Assembly (NCBI RefSeq): GCF_026339735.1
Contig: NZ_JAPEQG010000001.1
Coordinates: forward strand, 3,844,001-3,908,000
DNA length: 64,000 nt
Direction: 5' to 3'
From: Streptomyces sp. NBC_01669
Lineage (GTDB): Bacteria; Actinomycetota; Actinomycetes; Streptomycetales; Streptomycetaceae
Shown: positions 26,571 to 35,247 of the stretch, piece after piece
Numbering within the stretch: position 1 is the stretch's first letter
How the letters are laid out: each line of letters starts with the position of its first letter
Program-made: the position numbers and the translations under genes
Notes under the pieces: generated by a model
Seen by the model: only the letters and a program-made list of their open reading frames with translations
Told to the model about the DNA's origin: nothing
The model's database searches: none

Positions 26571-27245
26571 ATGGAACTGCTGACTGTGAATGCGGGACGG
26601 CCCGAGGCCGTCGACTACACCGACGCCGCCGGCGGCGTGACCGGGATCGGCAAGCAGCCGGCCGACGGCCCGGTGCGGGTCACCGACCCCGGCCCCAAGG
26701 GCACCGGCGGCAGTGGGGTGGCCGGGGACGCGGTGTGCGATCTGCGCCATCACGGCGGCTCGGACCAGGCCGTGTACGCCGTCGCCCGTGAGGATCTCGA
26801 TGCCTGGGAGCGTTCGCTCGGCCGCCCGCTGGCCAACGGCGCGTTCGGCGAGAACCTGACGACCGCCGGACTGGACGTGAGCGGCGCGAGGATCGGCGAA
26901 CGCTGGCGGATCGGACCCGATCTGGTCCTGGAGGTGACGTCGGGTCGCATTCCGTGCCGCACGTTCGCCGGTCACCTCGGAGAGAAGCGCTGGGTCAAGC
27001 GGTTCACCGAGGCGGCCGCTCCGGGCGCCTACCTGCGGGTGATCGAGCCGGGCGAGATCCGCGCCGGGGACCCGGTCGAGATCGTGCACCGGCCGGACCA
27101 CGACATCACCGTACGGATGCAGTTCCTGGCGGCGACGGTGCGACGGGACCTGCTGCCGGAACTGCTCATGGCCCGGGACGCACTGCATCCCGAGACGCTG
27201 CGCGCCGCCCTGAAGTACGTGGAGTCGCAGGCACCGGGCGAGTGA
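26571..27245 (+). CDS. MOSC-domain protein, YiiM-like
   Basis: 224-residue protein related to the C-terminal domain of molybdenum-cofactor sulfurases and YiiM-type oxidoreductases. It has the conserved HHGGSDQAVYAY-like stretch near the N-terminus, NGAFGENL, and the Moco-associated cysteine in SGRIPCRTF. YiiM homologues reduce N-hydroxylated compounds; the substrate here is unknown. The SDR gene follows 34 bp downstream on the same strand, suggesting co-transcription. Confidence 0.85.
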   Translation: MELLTVNAGRPEAVDYTDAAGGVTGIGKQPADGPVRVTDPGPKGTGGSGVAGDAVCDLRHHGGSDQAVYAVAREDLDAWERSLGRPLANGAFGENLTTAGLDVSGARIGERWRIGPDLVLEVTSGRIPCRTFAGHLGEKRWVKRFTEAAAPGAYLRVIEPGEIRAGDPVEIVHRPDHDITVRMQFLAATVRRDLLPELLMARDALHPETLRAALKYVESQAPGE

Positions 27246-27279
27246 TCAGTGCGGTGTGCGGGGCACTAACGTGCCGCGT

Positions 27280-28053
27280 ATGACGACTGCATTGATTACG
27301 GGTGCGACCGCGGGAATCGGGGCCGCCTTCGCGCGGCGTCTCGCGGCCGACGGGCACAATCTGGTGCTGGTGGCGCGCAGCACCGAGCGGCTCCGGGAAC
27401 AGGCCACCGAACTGCACGACCGGCACGGCATCGAGGCCGAGGTGCTGACCGCCGACCTCTCCGAGGACGACGGGATCGCCTCGGTCGAGGCGCGGCTGAC
27501 GGACCACCGGCAGCCCGTCGATCTGCTGATCAACAATGCCGGGTTCGGCAACAAGGGCCGCTATCTGGATGTGTCGATGGCGGACGAGCTGAAGATGCTG
27601 AAGGTGCACTGCGAGGCGGTGCTGCGGCTGACCTCGGCTGCCGCGGCGGGGATGAAGGAACGCGGGCGGGGCGGGGTGGTCAATGTGGCCTCGGTGGCGG
27701 CGTTCGTACCGCGCGGGACGTACGGCGCGTCCAAGGCGTGGGTCGTTCAGTTCACCCAGGGCGCGGCGAAGGACCTGGCCGGTTCGGGTGTGCGGCTGAT
27801 GGCGCTGTGCCCCGGCTTCGTACGGACCGAGTTCCATGAGCGCGCCGGGATGGGGACCGACAACATTCCGGGCTGGATGTGGCTCGACGCGGACAAGCTG
27901 GTCGCCTCGGCGCTGGCGGATCTGGCGCGCGGGAAGTCGGTGTCGATCCCCGACGCGCGGTACAAGGCGCTGATGGGGCTGGTGAAGGTGGCGCCGCGCG
28001 GCCTGCTCGGAGGGGTCACCTCCAAGACAGGCCGCAAGTACGGTCCGCAGTAG
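27280..28053 (+). CDS. Short-chain dehydrogenase/reductase
   Basis: 257-residue classical SDR. The cofactor motif TGATAGIG is at 8-15, then NNAG, a catalytic Ser in ASVAAF and YGASK with Tyr and Lys. An Arg after the first strand (VARS) suggests NADP preference. Substrate unknown. It lies 34 bp after the MOSC gene. Confidence 0.88.
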   Translation: MTTALITGATAGIGAAFARRLAADGHNLVLVARSTERLREQATELHDRHGIEAEVLTADLSEDDGIASVEARLTDHRQPVDLLINNAGFGNKGRYLDVSMADELKMLKVHCEAVLRLTSAAAAGMKERGRGGVVNVASVAAFVPRGTYGASKAWVVQFTQGAAKDLAGSGVRLMALCPGFVRTEFHERAGMGTDNIPGWMWLDADKLVASALADLARGKSVSIPDARYKALMGLVKVAPRGLLGGVTSKTGRKYGPQ

Positions 28054-28074
28054 GGCGGTCGGACCGTGTGCGGA

Positions 28075-29604
28075 TTACTTGACGCCGCGGCCCGCGTACG
28101 CGCCGATGTTGGGGGCGCCGGGCTTCAGCTCGTTGCCGAACCAGTCCTTGCCGCCGTTGTTCTCGATGACGGTTCCGGCGGCCAGGGCGGGCGAGCCCTC
28201 GCCGAGCCGGAAGTCGTCCCGCAGCTTCGGGTCCTCGGTGATACCGCCGGGGTTGGGGCGGGTCATGTCGATGCCGTGGAACGCGTTGTGGTCGAAGGAG
28301 AGCCCGGGGGTCGGGTTCTTGAACGCGTAGCCGCCGGTGCCCTCGCTCACGAAGATGTTGTTACGGATGGACAGTTCGTGCTGGGTGGTGGCGGGGCTTC
28401 CGGCGTCGTCCTGGACGAGGTAGCCGGGCACCTTCTCCTTGTTGTGGAAGGTGTTGTTGTAGATCTGCGTGTCGAGGATCGGACCCCAGCAGTTCTGGAT
28501 GAGGCGCGCGCCGTCGTTCCGGCTGACGTTGTAGCGGGCGACCGTGCCGATGGTCTTGGCACCGCTGTAGGGACAGATCAGCAGGAAGCCACCGGTGTTG
28601 TCGTGGCTGTAGTTGTACTGGAAGACGGTGTTCTGCGAGGCGCCGTCGGCGTCGAAGGACATGCCGTCATGGGTGTTTCCGCCGCCCGAGACCTCGTTGT
28701 ATTCGATGGTCGTGTCGTCGGTGTTGAAGGTCCAGATACCGGCGTTGGCGGAGGGCGAGCGGAGCTGGAAGCCGTCGACCCTGTTGTGGTCGACGCGGGC
28801 GCCGCTGGTGGTGTCGAGCTTCATGCCGTCACCCGCGAGGGACTTCAGCGTGTTGTGGTGGATCCGCACGCCGGTACTGGGCGTCCACTCCCCCGGGTAG
28901 ACGTTCGGGTCCTGCTGCTGGCCGACCAGATCGCGCTTGGAGAACGTCGACTTGAAGTAGATGCCCTCGCGGTCGACGTCCTCGATGCGGTTGTGGCTGA
29001 TGTCGAGACCGTCGTACGCGCTGGGCTTCGCCTTCCCCTCGACCGCGATCTGGATCGCGCTGGAGCCGGAGACCGTCTTGTAGTCGCCTCCGCGCACATC
29101 GTGGATGTACAGGCCGGAGATCTTGAAGCCGCGGGCGGTGCCGTAGTCGGTCAGGCGCAGCCGGACCCCGTTGCGCTCGCTGCCGGGGGCGGCGGCGTTG
29201 GTGATCTCCAGGTCGCCGAGGTGCACGTACTGCGTGTTGGAGAGCAGGACGATGTCGTGGGCGCCCGCGCCGTCGAGCTTCGCGCGGGCCTCGCCGCTGC
29301 CGTAGTCGGCAATGGTGAAGGGCGCGCGGGCGGAGCCTTCACCCCGCGGGGCGAGGGTGCCGGTGCAGGTGGTGCCGCGCTTGAAGAGCAGCCGGTCGCC
29401 GGGGCCGTAGGTGGGGGCGCCGGCCTCGGCCAGGGTGGTCCACGGATGCTCCTTGCTGCCGGTGGCGCCGGCCGGGTCGGCCGAGCAGTCGACATGGAAC
29501 GTGCGGCCGGTGGGCGCGGCCTGCGCGGCCGTCTGGCCCGCGACGGTCACACCGGCGGCAGCAGTCAGGGCCGCGAGCGCTGCGGCGGTGACGCGATGTC
29601 TCAC
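28075..29604 (-). CDS. Secreted right-handed parallel beta-helix protein (probable polysaccharide lyase)
   Basis: 509 residues with a Sec signal peptide ending in AQAAP. There follows a long series of short repeats with the Asn ladders and I-x-N/I-x-H pattern of parallel beta-helix proteins (ISHNRIEDV, IHHNTLKSL, IEYNEVSGG, ARYNVSRND, IYNNTFHNK, IRNNIFVSE). This fold is typical of pectate/alginate lyases and related glycan-degrading enzymes. Start GTG 29604 has GGAGGAATT upstream. It is divergent from the DeoR-type regulator and shares its operator, so it probably releases oligosaccharides for the ABC importer. Confidence 0.85.
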   Translation of the reverse strand: MRHRVTAAALAALTAAAGVTVAGQTAAQAAPTGRTFHVDCSADPAGATGSKEHPWTTLAEAGAPTYGPGDRLLFKRGTTCTGTLAPRGEGSARAPFTIADYGSGEARAKLDGAGAHDIVLLSNTQYVHLGDLEITNAAAPGSERNGVRLRLTDYGTARGFKISGLYIHDVRGGDYKTVSGSSAIQIAVEGKAKPSAYDGLDISHNRIEDVDREGIYFKSTFSKRDLVGQQQDPNVYPGEWTPSTGVRIHHNTLKSLAGDGMKLDTTSGARVDHNRVDGFQLRSPSANAGIWTFNTDDTTIEYNEVSGGGNTHDGMSFDADGASQNTVFQYNYSHDNTGGFLLICPYSGAKTIGTVARYNVSRNDGARLIQNCWGPILDTQIYNNTFHNKEKVPGYLVQDDAGSPATTQHELSIRNNIFVSEGTGGYAFKNPTPGLSFDHNAFHGIDMTRPNPGGITEDPKLRDDFRLGEGSPALAAGTVIENNGGKDWFGNELKPGAPNIGAYAGRGVK

Positions 29605-29648
29605 AATTCCTCCGTACGAACAGTCAGGGTCGAGTCGGCATCGCCGGA

Positions 29649-29677
29649 ATCCTGGACTCGGATTGATCGAACGTCAA
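29649..29677 (-). promoter_or_regulatory. Promoter of the beta-helix gene with embedded operator
   Basis: On the minus strand TTGACG (29672-29677) and CAGGAT (29649-29654) are spaced by 17 bases. A TTCGATCA operator half-site lies directly after the -35, so bound repressor would block RNA polymerase. Confidence 0.6.
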
Positions 29678-29692
29678 TGGATTGCGTTTGAA

Positions 29693-29718
29693 TGATCGAA
29701 ACTGCCATCGTTCGATCA
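29693..29718. promoter_or_regulatory. Operator inverted repeat TGATCGAA-N10-TTCGATCA
   Basis: Perfect 8-bp arms at 29693-29700 and 29711-29718. A further TGATCGAA lies at 29664-29671, and a TTCGATCA occurs before the ABC operon (30935-30942). It is the likely binding site of the adjacent regulator. Confidence 0.65.
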
Positions 29719-29770
29719 CGCTGGACTAGGGTCGATCCCGAGGTCGGATCACTGCGAGGGGACTGCTGCC

Positions 29771-30868
29771 GTGCGCGAAACTGCTGCTGAACGTCATGAC
29801 CGGCTGCTGGGGCTGGTACGGGAACGGGGCTCGGCCCGGGTCTCCGATCTCGCCTCCCAGCTGGGCGTCTCGCCCGTCACGGTGCGCCGGGACGTGGAGG
29901 AGCTGGCGGGCCGGGGCCTGCTGGACCGGGTGCACGGCTCGGTCTCCTGGCCACAGGACCACGCGACCCCCGGTGCCACCTCCGGCACGGCCGCCGGCGC
30001 GGGCAGCGGCCTGGTCCTCGGCATGCTCGCACCCTCAGCGACGTACTACTTCGCCGAGGTCATCCGCGGGGCGCACGAGGCGGCGGCCCGGGCCGGGGCC
30101 CGGCTGATCCTGCGGATCTCCGACTACCGGCCCGAGGAGGACCACGCGCGCACCGAGGGGCTGCTCTCGGCGGGCGCCGAGGGCCTGCTGATCGCGCCCG
30201 GCTGGCAGCATCCCGGCGACCCGGCGGCGTTCGGCGACTGGATCGCCTCACTGCCCGTGCCCACGGTGCTGCTGGAGCGCCGGCCCGCCGCGGGCTCACG
30301 GCTGGACGGCTTGGACCGGGTCTGCTCGGACCATGCCCACGGGGTACTGCTCGCCGTGCGCCACCTGGTGGAACTGGGGCACGGGGCGCCGCTGCTGATG
30401 GCCCGCGCCGATTCCCCGACAGCGATCGCGGTGCGGTCCGGATACGCGGAGGCACTGGCCGTGCTGGGGCTGCGGGCACCGCAGGACGTGATCGATTCCG
30501 TACCGGCGGAGCTGGCCCCCGACGCCTTCGAGGCGGCGGTGCAGGCGCTGCGCGAGGCGGTCGTCCCGGGGGTGGCCACGGCGGCGCTGATCCACAACGA
30601 CGTGGACGCGATCCAGGTGGTGCAGCGCCTGGCCGAGCTGGGCGTGCGGGTGCCGGACGACCTGGCGCTGATCGCGTACGACGACGAGGTGGCGGCGCTC
30701 GCCGACACGCCGCTGACGGCGGTGGCGCCACCCAAACGCGATGTGGGCCGGCATGCCACCGAGCTGCTGGTGGAACGGCTGGGCGAGGGGGCGGGCGCGC
30801 CGCGGCGCCATCTGACGCTGCTGCCGCAGCTGCGGGTCCGCGACTCGTGCGGTTCACCCCTCCCGTAA
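29771..30868 (+). CDS. DeoR-type HTH / LacI-type ligand-binding regulator
   Basis: 365 residues. The N-terminus is a DeoR winged HTH (RERGSARVSDLASQLGVSPVTVRRDVEELAGRGLLDRVHG). From about residue 78 there is a periplasmic-binding-protein-like sensor domain as in LacI regulators (SDHAHGVLLAVRHLVELGHG; LIHNDVDAIQVVQRLAELGVRVPDDLALIAYDDE). The start is GTG 29771 with GAGGGG upstream. Placed between the beta-helix and ABC genes, it is the probable sugar-responsive repressor of both and of itself. Confidence 0.9.
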   Translation: MRETAAERHDRLLGLVRERGSARVSDLASQLGVSPVTVRRDVEELAGRGLLDRVHGSVSWPQDHATPGATSGTAAGAGSGLVLGMLAPSATYYFAEVIRGAHEAAARAGARLILRISDYRPEEDHARTEGLLSAGAEGLLIAPGWQHPGDPAAFGDWIASLPVPTVLLERRPAAGSRLDGLDRVCSDHAHGVLLAVRHLVELGHGAPLLMARADSPTAIAVRSGYAEALAVLGLRAPQDVIDSVPAELAPDAFEAAVQALREAVVPGVATAALIHNDVDAIQVVQRLAELGVRVPDDLALIAYDDEVAALADTPLTAVAPPKRDVGRHATELLVERLGEGAGAPRRHLTLLPQLRVRDSCGSPLP

Positions 30869-30923
30869 CCGGCCCTCGCACCCTCTCCCGCAGCTCCCAC
30901 CTTCCGCTTCCGTACGTAACTTG

Positions 30924-30943
30924 TTTGATCTTTTTTCGATCAA
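30924..30943 (+). promoter_or_regulatory. Operator upstream of the ABC operon
   Basis: TTGATC (30925-30930) and GATCAA (30938-30943) form an inverted repeat around seven bases. The right part reads TTCGATCA, the same half-site seen three times at 29664-29718. It lies 14 bp before the -35 element. Confidence 0.6.
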
Positions 30944-30957
30944 TCAATCTTTCGCTC

Positions 30958-30986
30958 TTGACTTCGGTCACGACTGGTTCAAGGAT
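30958..30986 (+). promoter_or_regulatory. Promoter of the ABC operon
   Basis: TTGACT (30958-30963) and AAGGAT (30981-30986) with a 17-base spacer, 43 bases before the GTG start of the binding protein. Confidence 0.55.
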
Positions 30987-31028
30987 CACGGCCAACGCCA
31001 ATGTCGTCGCCTGTTCAGGAGCCTCGCC

Positions 31029-32357
31029 GTGAGCCGCAGTTCGAGCAGAACGTCCCTTGCCCTCGCCGGCACCGCCACCGCCCTCGCCGTACTCACGGCC
31101 TGCGGCGGCAGCGGCAGCGACAGCGCCGCCCCCGGAAGCGACGGCAAGCCCGTCAGCATCACCTTCTGGGGCTGGGCCAAGGGGTCCAAGGAGGTCGTTG
31201 ACGCGTTCAACGCCTCGCACAAAAACATCAAGGTCGTGTACGAGGAGATCCCGTCCGGCAACGCGGGCGGCTACGCCAAGATCTCCAACGCGGTGAAGGC
31301 GGGCAACGCCCCCGACCTGGTGTCCATCGAGTACCCGCAGCTTCCGGAGTACGTCAGTCAGGGCGCGCTCCAGGACATAGGCCAGTACTTCACCGAGGAC
31401 ATCAGGAAGAAGCTGCTGCCGCAGGCGGTGGAGCTGACGACGCTCGGCGGCAAGAACTGGGCCGTCCCCTTCGACGCCTCGCCGCAGGCCTTCTACTACC
31501 GCAAGGACCTGTTCGAGAAGTACGGCGTCGAGGTCCCCACCACCTGGGACGAGTTCCGCAAGGCGGCCGAGAAGATCAAGAAGGCCGACAAGAAGGCCCG
31601 CATCGGCACCTTCTTCCCCGACGACCCGACCACGTTCCAGGCAATGGCCTGGCAGGCCGGCGCCCAGTGGTTCAAAGCCGAGGGCGACACCTGGAAGGTC
31701 GACACGACCGACGCCGCCACCAACAAGGTCGCCGACTACTGGCAGGGTCTGCTCGACGACGACCTGATCCGCGCCAACGCCTCGTTCAGCCCCGAGTGGA
31801 CCAACTCCCTGAAGAACGGCGGCACCGTCGGCTATCTCGGCGCCGCCTGGGGCGCGGGCGTCCTCAAGGGCACCCTGCCCGAACAGAGCGGCAAGTGGGC
31901 GGTCGCCCCGATGCCCAGCTGGGACGGCAAGCCGGCCAGCGGCATGCTCGGCGGCTCCACCTTCGCGGTGACGAAGACCAGCAAGAAGGCGAAGGCCGCG
32001 GTCGAGTTCGCCACCTGGATGTCGACCACCGAGGACGGCATCAAGGCCCGGATCGAGTCCGGCACGTCGAGCGCCTTCCCGGCCGCGGCCGAGCTGCGTC
32101 CGGTGGCGAAGAATGCCTTCGACGCGGACTTCTACGGCGGCGAGGACATCTACCAGGTGTTCGAGGACGCGGCGGCGTCCATCGGCCCCGACTGGACCTG
32201 GGGTCCGACGACCGGCACGACGAACACCACCATCAAGGACCAGTTCGGCAAGGTCGCGGCCGGCGGCACGACGATCACCGACGCGGTCAAGGCGGGCCAT
32301 GACGCCACGGTCGCCGAGCTGAAGAAGCGCGGCCTGAAGGTCGAGGACGCAGGCTGA
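31029..32357 (+). CDS. Sugar ABC transporter substrate-binding lipoprotein
   Basis: 442-residue family 1 extracellular solute-binding protein. It is a lipoprotein with lipobox VLTAC (Cys25), then VSITFWGWAKGSKEVVDAFNASHK and other MalE-type motifs (GKNWAVPFD, ATWMSTTEDGIKARI). Start GTG 31029 has AGGAG seven bases upstream. The stop overlaps the next start by one base, so it is translationally coupled to the permease. It binds an oligosaccharide, probably a product of the beta-helix enzyme. Confidence 0.93.
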   Translation: MSRSSSRTSLALAGTATALAVLTACGGSGSDSAAPGSDGKPVSITFWGWAKGSKEVVDAFNASHKNIKVVYEEIPSGNAGGYAKISNAVKAGNAPDLVSIEYPQLPEYVSQGALQDIGQYFTEDIRKKLLPQAVELTTLGGKNWAVPFDASPQAFYYRKDLFEKYGVEVPTTWDEFRKAAEKIKKADKKARIGTFFPDDPTTFQAMAWQAGAQWFKAEGDTWKVDTTDAATNKVADYWQGLLDDDLIRANASFSPEWTNSLKNGGTVGYLGAAWGAGVLKGTLPEQSGKWAVAPMPSWDGKPASGMLGGSTFAVTKTSKKAKAAVEFATWMSTTEDGIKARIESGTSSAFPAAAELRPVAKNAFDADFYGGEDIYQVFEDAAASIGPDWTWGPTTGTTNTTIKDQFGKVAAGGTTITDAVKAGHDATVAELKKRGLKVEDAG

Positions 32358-33250
32358 TGAACCGCGCCCGGACGACCAGAGCCGCCGCCATCCTGCTGGG
32401 GCCCTTCTTCGTACTGTTCACGTTGGCGATGGTGGTGCCGATCGGATACGCGGTCTGGCTCAGCCTGTTCACCGAGAAACAGTCCGGCCTGGGCTTCGGC
32501 GGCACCGAGACCGTCTTCAGCGGACTCGACAACTACGCGGCGGCGCTGGGCGACCGGGCGTTCCGCGAGGGCTTCGGCGTACTCCTCGGATACTGCCTCT
32601 TCTACATTCCGCTGCTGCTCATCGGGGCCCTCGCCCTCGCCCTGCTGCTGGACTCCACGCTGGCCCGCGCCCGCCGGTTCTTCCAGCTCGCGCTCTTCCT
32701 GCCGCATGCCGTGCCGGGCATCATCGCCGCGCTGATCTGGGTGTACCTCTACACGCCGCAGCTCAGCCCGGTCATCAGCGCCATGGAGTCCGGCGGCATC
32801 GGCTTCGACTTCTTCTCCCCCGAGGGCGCGCTCCCGTCCGTCGTCAACATCGCCCTGTGGGAATGGCTCGGCTACAACATGGTGATCTTCTACGCCGCGC
32901 TGCAGGCCATCGACCGCTCGGTGCTCGAAGCGGCCACGGTCGACGGGGCGGGCGCCTGGCGCATCGCGCTGAGCATCAAGGTGCCGCTGATCCGCGCCTC
33001 CGTCGTGATGGTCGCCCTGTTCACGGTCATCGGCTCGCTGCAGCTGTTCACCGAACCGCTGATCCTCAACAAGGGCACCGGATCCGCCGTCTCCTCCACC
33101 TGGACGCCGAACATGTACGCGTACACCGCGGCCTTCGAACGCAACGACTACGGCCTCGCGGCCGCGGCCTCCATCCTGCTGGCCCTCACCGCAGCGCTGC
33201 TGTCCTTCGTCGTCACCCGCTTCACCGGCCGGAAGGGCAGGAAGGCATGA
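32357..33250 (+). CDS. Sugar ABC transporter permease (MalF-type)
   Basis: 297 residues with six predicted membrane helices and the EAA loop EAATVDGAGAWRIALSIKVPLI that contacts the ATPase. It overlaps the binding-protein stop (ATGA). No ATPase gene is in the operon, which in Streptomyces commonly means that the shared MsiK ATPase drives uptake. Confidence 0.93.
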   Translation: MNRARTTRAAAILLGPFFVLFTLAMVVPIGYAVWLSLFTEKQSGLGFGGTETVFSGLDNYAAALGDRAFREGFGVLLGYCLFYIPLLLIGALALALLLDSTLARARRFFQLALFLPHAVPGIIAALIWVYLYTPQLSPVISAMESGGIGFDFFSPEGALPSVVNIALWEWLGYNMVIFYAALQAIDRSVLEAATVDGAGAWRIALSIKVPLIRASVVMVALFTVIGSLQLFTEPLILNKGTGSAVSSTWTPNMYAYTAAFERNDYGLAAAASILLALTAALLSFVVTRFTGRKGRKA

Positions 33251-34101
33251 ACTCCTCAGCTCCTAAGAGCCGTTGGATGTCCAGGACGGCGGTCAACGGC
33301 TTCCTGGTCCTCGCGGTCGTCTACATGCTCTTCCCTCTCGTCTGGCTGGTCACCGCCGCCACCAAGGACACCGGCGGTCTGCTCGCGGGCAACGCGTTCT
33401 CCTTCGACGGCTTCAACCTCGGCGAGAACCTGTCGAACCTCGCCTCCTACGGCGACGGCATCTACTTCCGCTGGTACCTCAACAGCCTCTTCTACGCGGG
33501 CGGCGGCGCGGTCGTCTGTTCGCTGATCTGTGTCGCCGCGGGGTACGCCTTCGACAAGTACGAATTCCGGGGCAAGGAGAAGCTGTTCGGCCTGGTACTG
33601 ATGGGCGTGCTGGTCCCGACCACCGCGCTCGCCCTGCCGATGTACCTCCTGGCGTCCAGGACCGGTCTCGTCAACACCTACTGGTCGGTGCTGATCCCGG
33701 TCCTCGTCAATCCGTTCGGCGTCTACCTCGCCCGGGTGTTCTCCACCGGCTACATCCCGAACGAGGCGCTGGAGGCCGCCCGTATCGACGGAGCCAGCGA
33801 GCTGCGCGTCTTCTGGTCGATCGGGCTGCGCATGGTCATGCCGGGCTTCGTGACGGTCTTCCTCTTCCAGTTCACCGCGATCTGGAACAACTTCTTCCTC
33901 CCCCTCGTGATGCTGTCGGACCGCAAGCTGTTCCCGCTGAGCCTCGGTCTGTACTCCTGGAACACCAACACCCACGGCGAGCCGAGCTTCTATCCGCTCG
34001 TCGTCACCGGATCCCTCCTCGCCGTGATCCCCCTGATCGTCGCCTTCGTCTCCCTGCAGCGGCACTGGAAGGCGGGTCTGACCGCCGGAAGCGTCAAGTG
34101 A
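33247..34101 (+). CDS. Sugar ABC transporter permease (MalG-type)
   Basis: 284 residues, six membrane helices, EAA loop EAARIDGASELRVFWSIGLRMVMPG. It overlaps the first permease by four bases (ATGA), so the two are coupled and form the heterodimeric channel. Confidence 0.93.
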   Translation: MNSSAPKSRWMSRTAVNGFLVLAVVYMLFPLVWLVTAATKDTGGLLAGNAFSFDGFNLGENLSNLASYGDGIYFRWYLNSLFYAGGGAVVCSLICVAAGYAFDKYEFRGKEKLFGLVLMGVLVPTTALALPMYLLASRTGLVNTYWSVLIPVLVNPFGVYLARVFSTGYIPNEALEAARIDGASELRVFWSIGLRMVMPGFVTVFLFQFTAIWNNFFLPLVMLSDRKLFPLSLGLYSWNTNTHGEPSFYPLVVTGSLLAVIPLIVAFVSLQRHWKAGLTAGSVK

Positions 34102-34152
34102 CCGTCGCCCGCCCCTTGAGCCGAGCGCCCTTTGAGGAGTCCGAGTTCCACC

Positions 34153-35181
34153 ATGTCCCACGCCACTGACAACCGGCCGAAAGCCCTGCTGGCGATGGGC
34201 CCCGGCATCGCCGACCGGCTCCTCGCCGACCGCCACCGCACACGACTGGCCGCCCTCACCCGTACGGATCCCCGCTTCGTGGCCCACGACCTGGCCGCCC
34301 CGACACCGGAGACGGCCGCCGCGCTCGCCGAGGCCGAGGTGCTGTTGACCTGCTGGGGTGCGACACCGCTGACCGCCGAGGTTCTGGACGGCGCACCGCG
34401 GCTGCGGGCCGTGGTGCACGCGGCCGGTTCCGTGAAGCACCACATCACGGACGCCTGCTGGGAACGCGGGATCGCCGTCACCTCGGCGGCCGGTGCCAAT
34501 GCGCTGCCCGTCGCCGAGTTCACCCTTGCCGCGATCCTTTTCGCGGGCAAGCGGGTGCTGCAGACCGCGCAGCGTTACGCCGCCCTGCGCACCGACCACG
34601 ACTGGCTCAAGGAGCTCGCCGGCTCCGGCAACTACCGCCGCACCGTCGGCATCATCGGAGCATCCCGCATCGGCCGACGGGTGATCGAGCTGCTGCACCC
34701 CTTCGACCTGGACGTCCTGCTGTACGACCCCTACGTCGACGCGGCGGAGGCGGCCCGGCTGGGCGCACGGCTCGCGGCGCTGGACGAGCTGTGCGCACGC
34801 AGCTCGGTCGTCTCCGTGCATGCACCGCAGCTGCCGGAGACGCACCATCTGATCGGCGCGGCGCAGCTGGCGGCGATGGCGACGGGCGCGACGCTGATCA
34901 ACACGGCTCGCGGGTCGCTGATCGACGAGGACGCCTTGCTTGCGGAGCTGCGGAGCGGGCGATTGCACGCGGTGCTGGATGTGACGGATCCCGAACTTCC
35001 ACCCGCGCTCTCGCCGTTGTACGAGCTGCCGAATGTATTGCTCACCCCGCACATCGCGGGCTCGCAGGGCGATGAGCTGCACCGGATGGCCGACCGGGCA
35101 CTCGACGAGATGGAGCGGTTCGCGTCCGGCCTGCCCTTCGCGGACCCCGTGCACGCCGGGAGCCTGCAGCACTCGGCCTGA
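34153..35181 (+). CDS. D-2-hydroxyacid dehydrogenase family protein
   Basis: 342 residues. The NAD-binding motif GASRIG follows the central strand VGIIG. Catalytic Arg lies in NTARGSLID, Glu in DVTDPELPP and His in TPHIAGS. GAGGAG precedes ATG 34153. It lies 51 bp after the permease and is probably the last gene of the sugar operon, reducing or oxidising a 2-keto/2-hydroxy acid derived from the imported sugar. Exact substrate unknown. Confidence 0.88.
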   Translation: MSHATDNRPKALLAMGPGIADRLLADRHRTRLAALTRTDPRFVAHDLAAPTPETAAALAEAEVLLTCWGATPLTAEVLDGAPRLRAVVHAAGSVKHHITDACWERGIAVTSAAGANALPVAEFTLAAILFAGKRVLQTAQRYAALRTDHDWLKELAGSGNYRRTVGIIGASRIGRRVIELLHPFDLDVLLYDPYVDAAEAARLGARLAALDELCARSSVVSVHAPQLPETHHLIGAAQLAAMATGATLINTARGSLIDEDALLAELRSGRLHAVLDVTDPELPPALSPLYELPNVLLTPHIAGSQGDELHRMADRALDEMERFASGLPFADPVHAGSLQHSA

Positions 35182-35247
35182 GCCCCGAACGTCGAAAGCC
35201 CTCTAAACTGGAAGGATCCCATCCAAACTGTAGGACCGGGAGACGCC

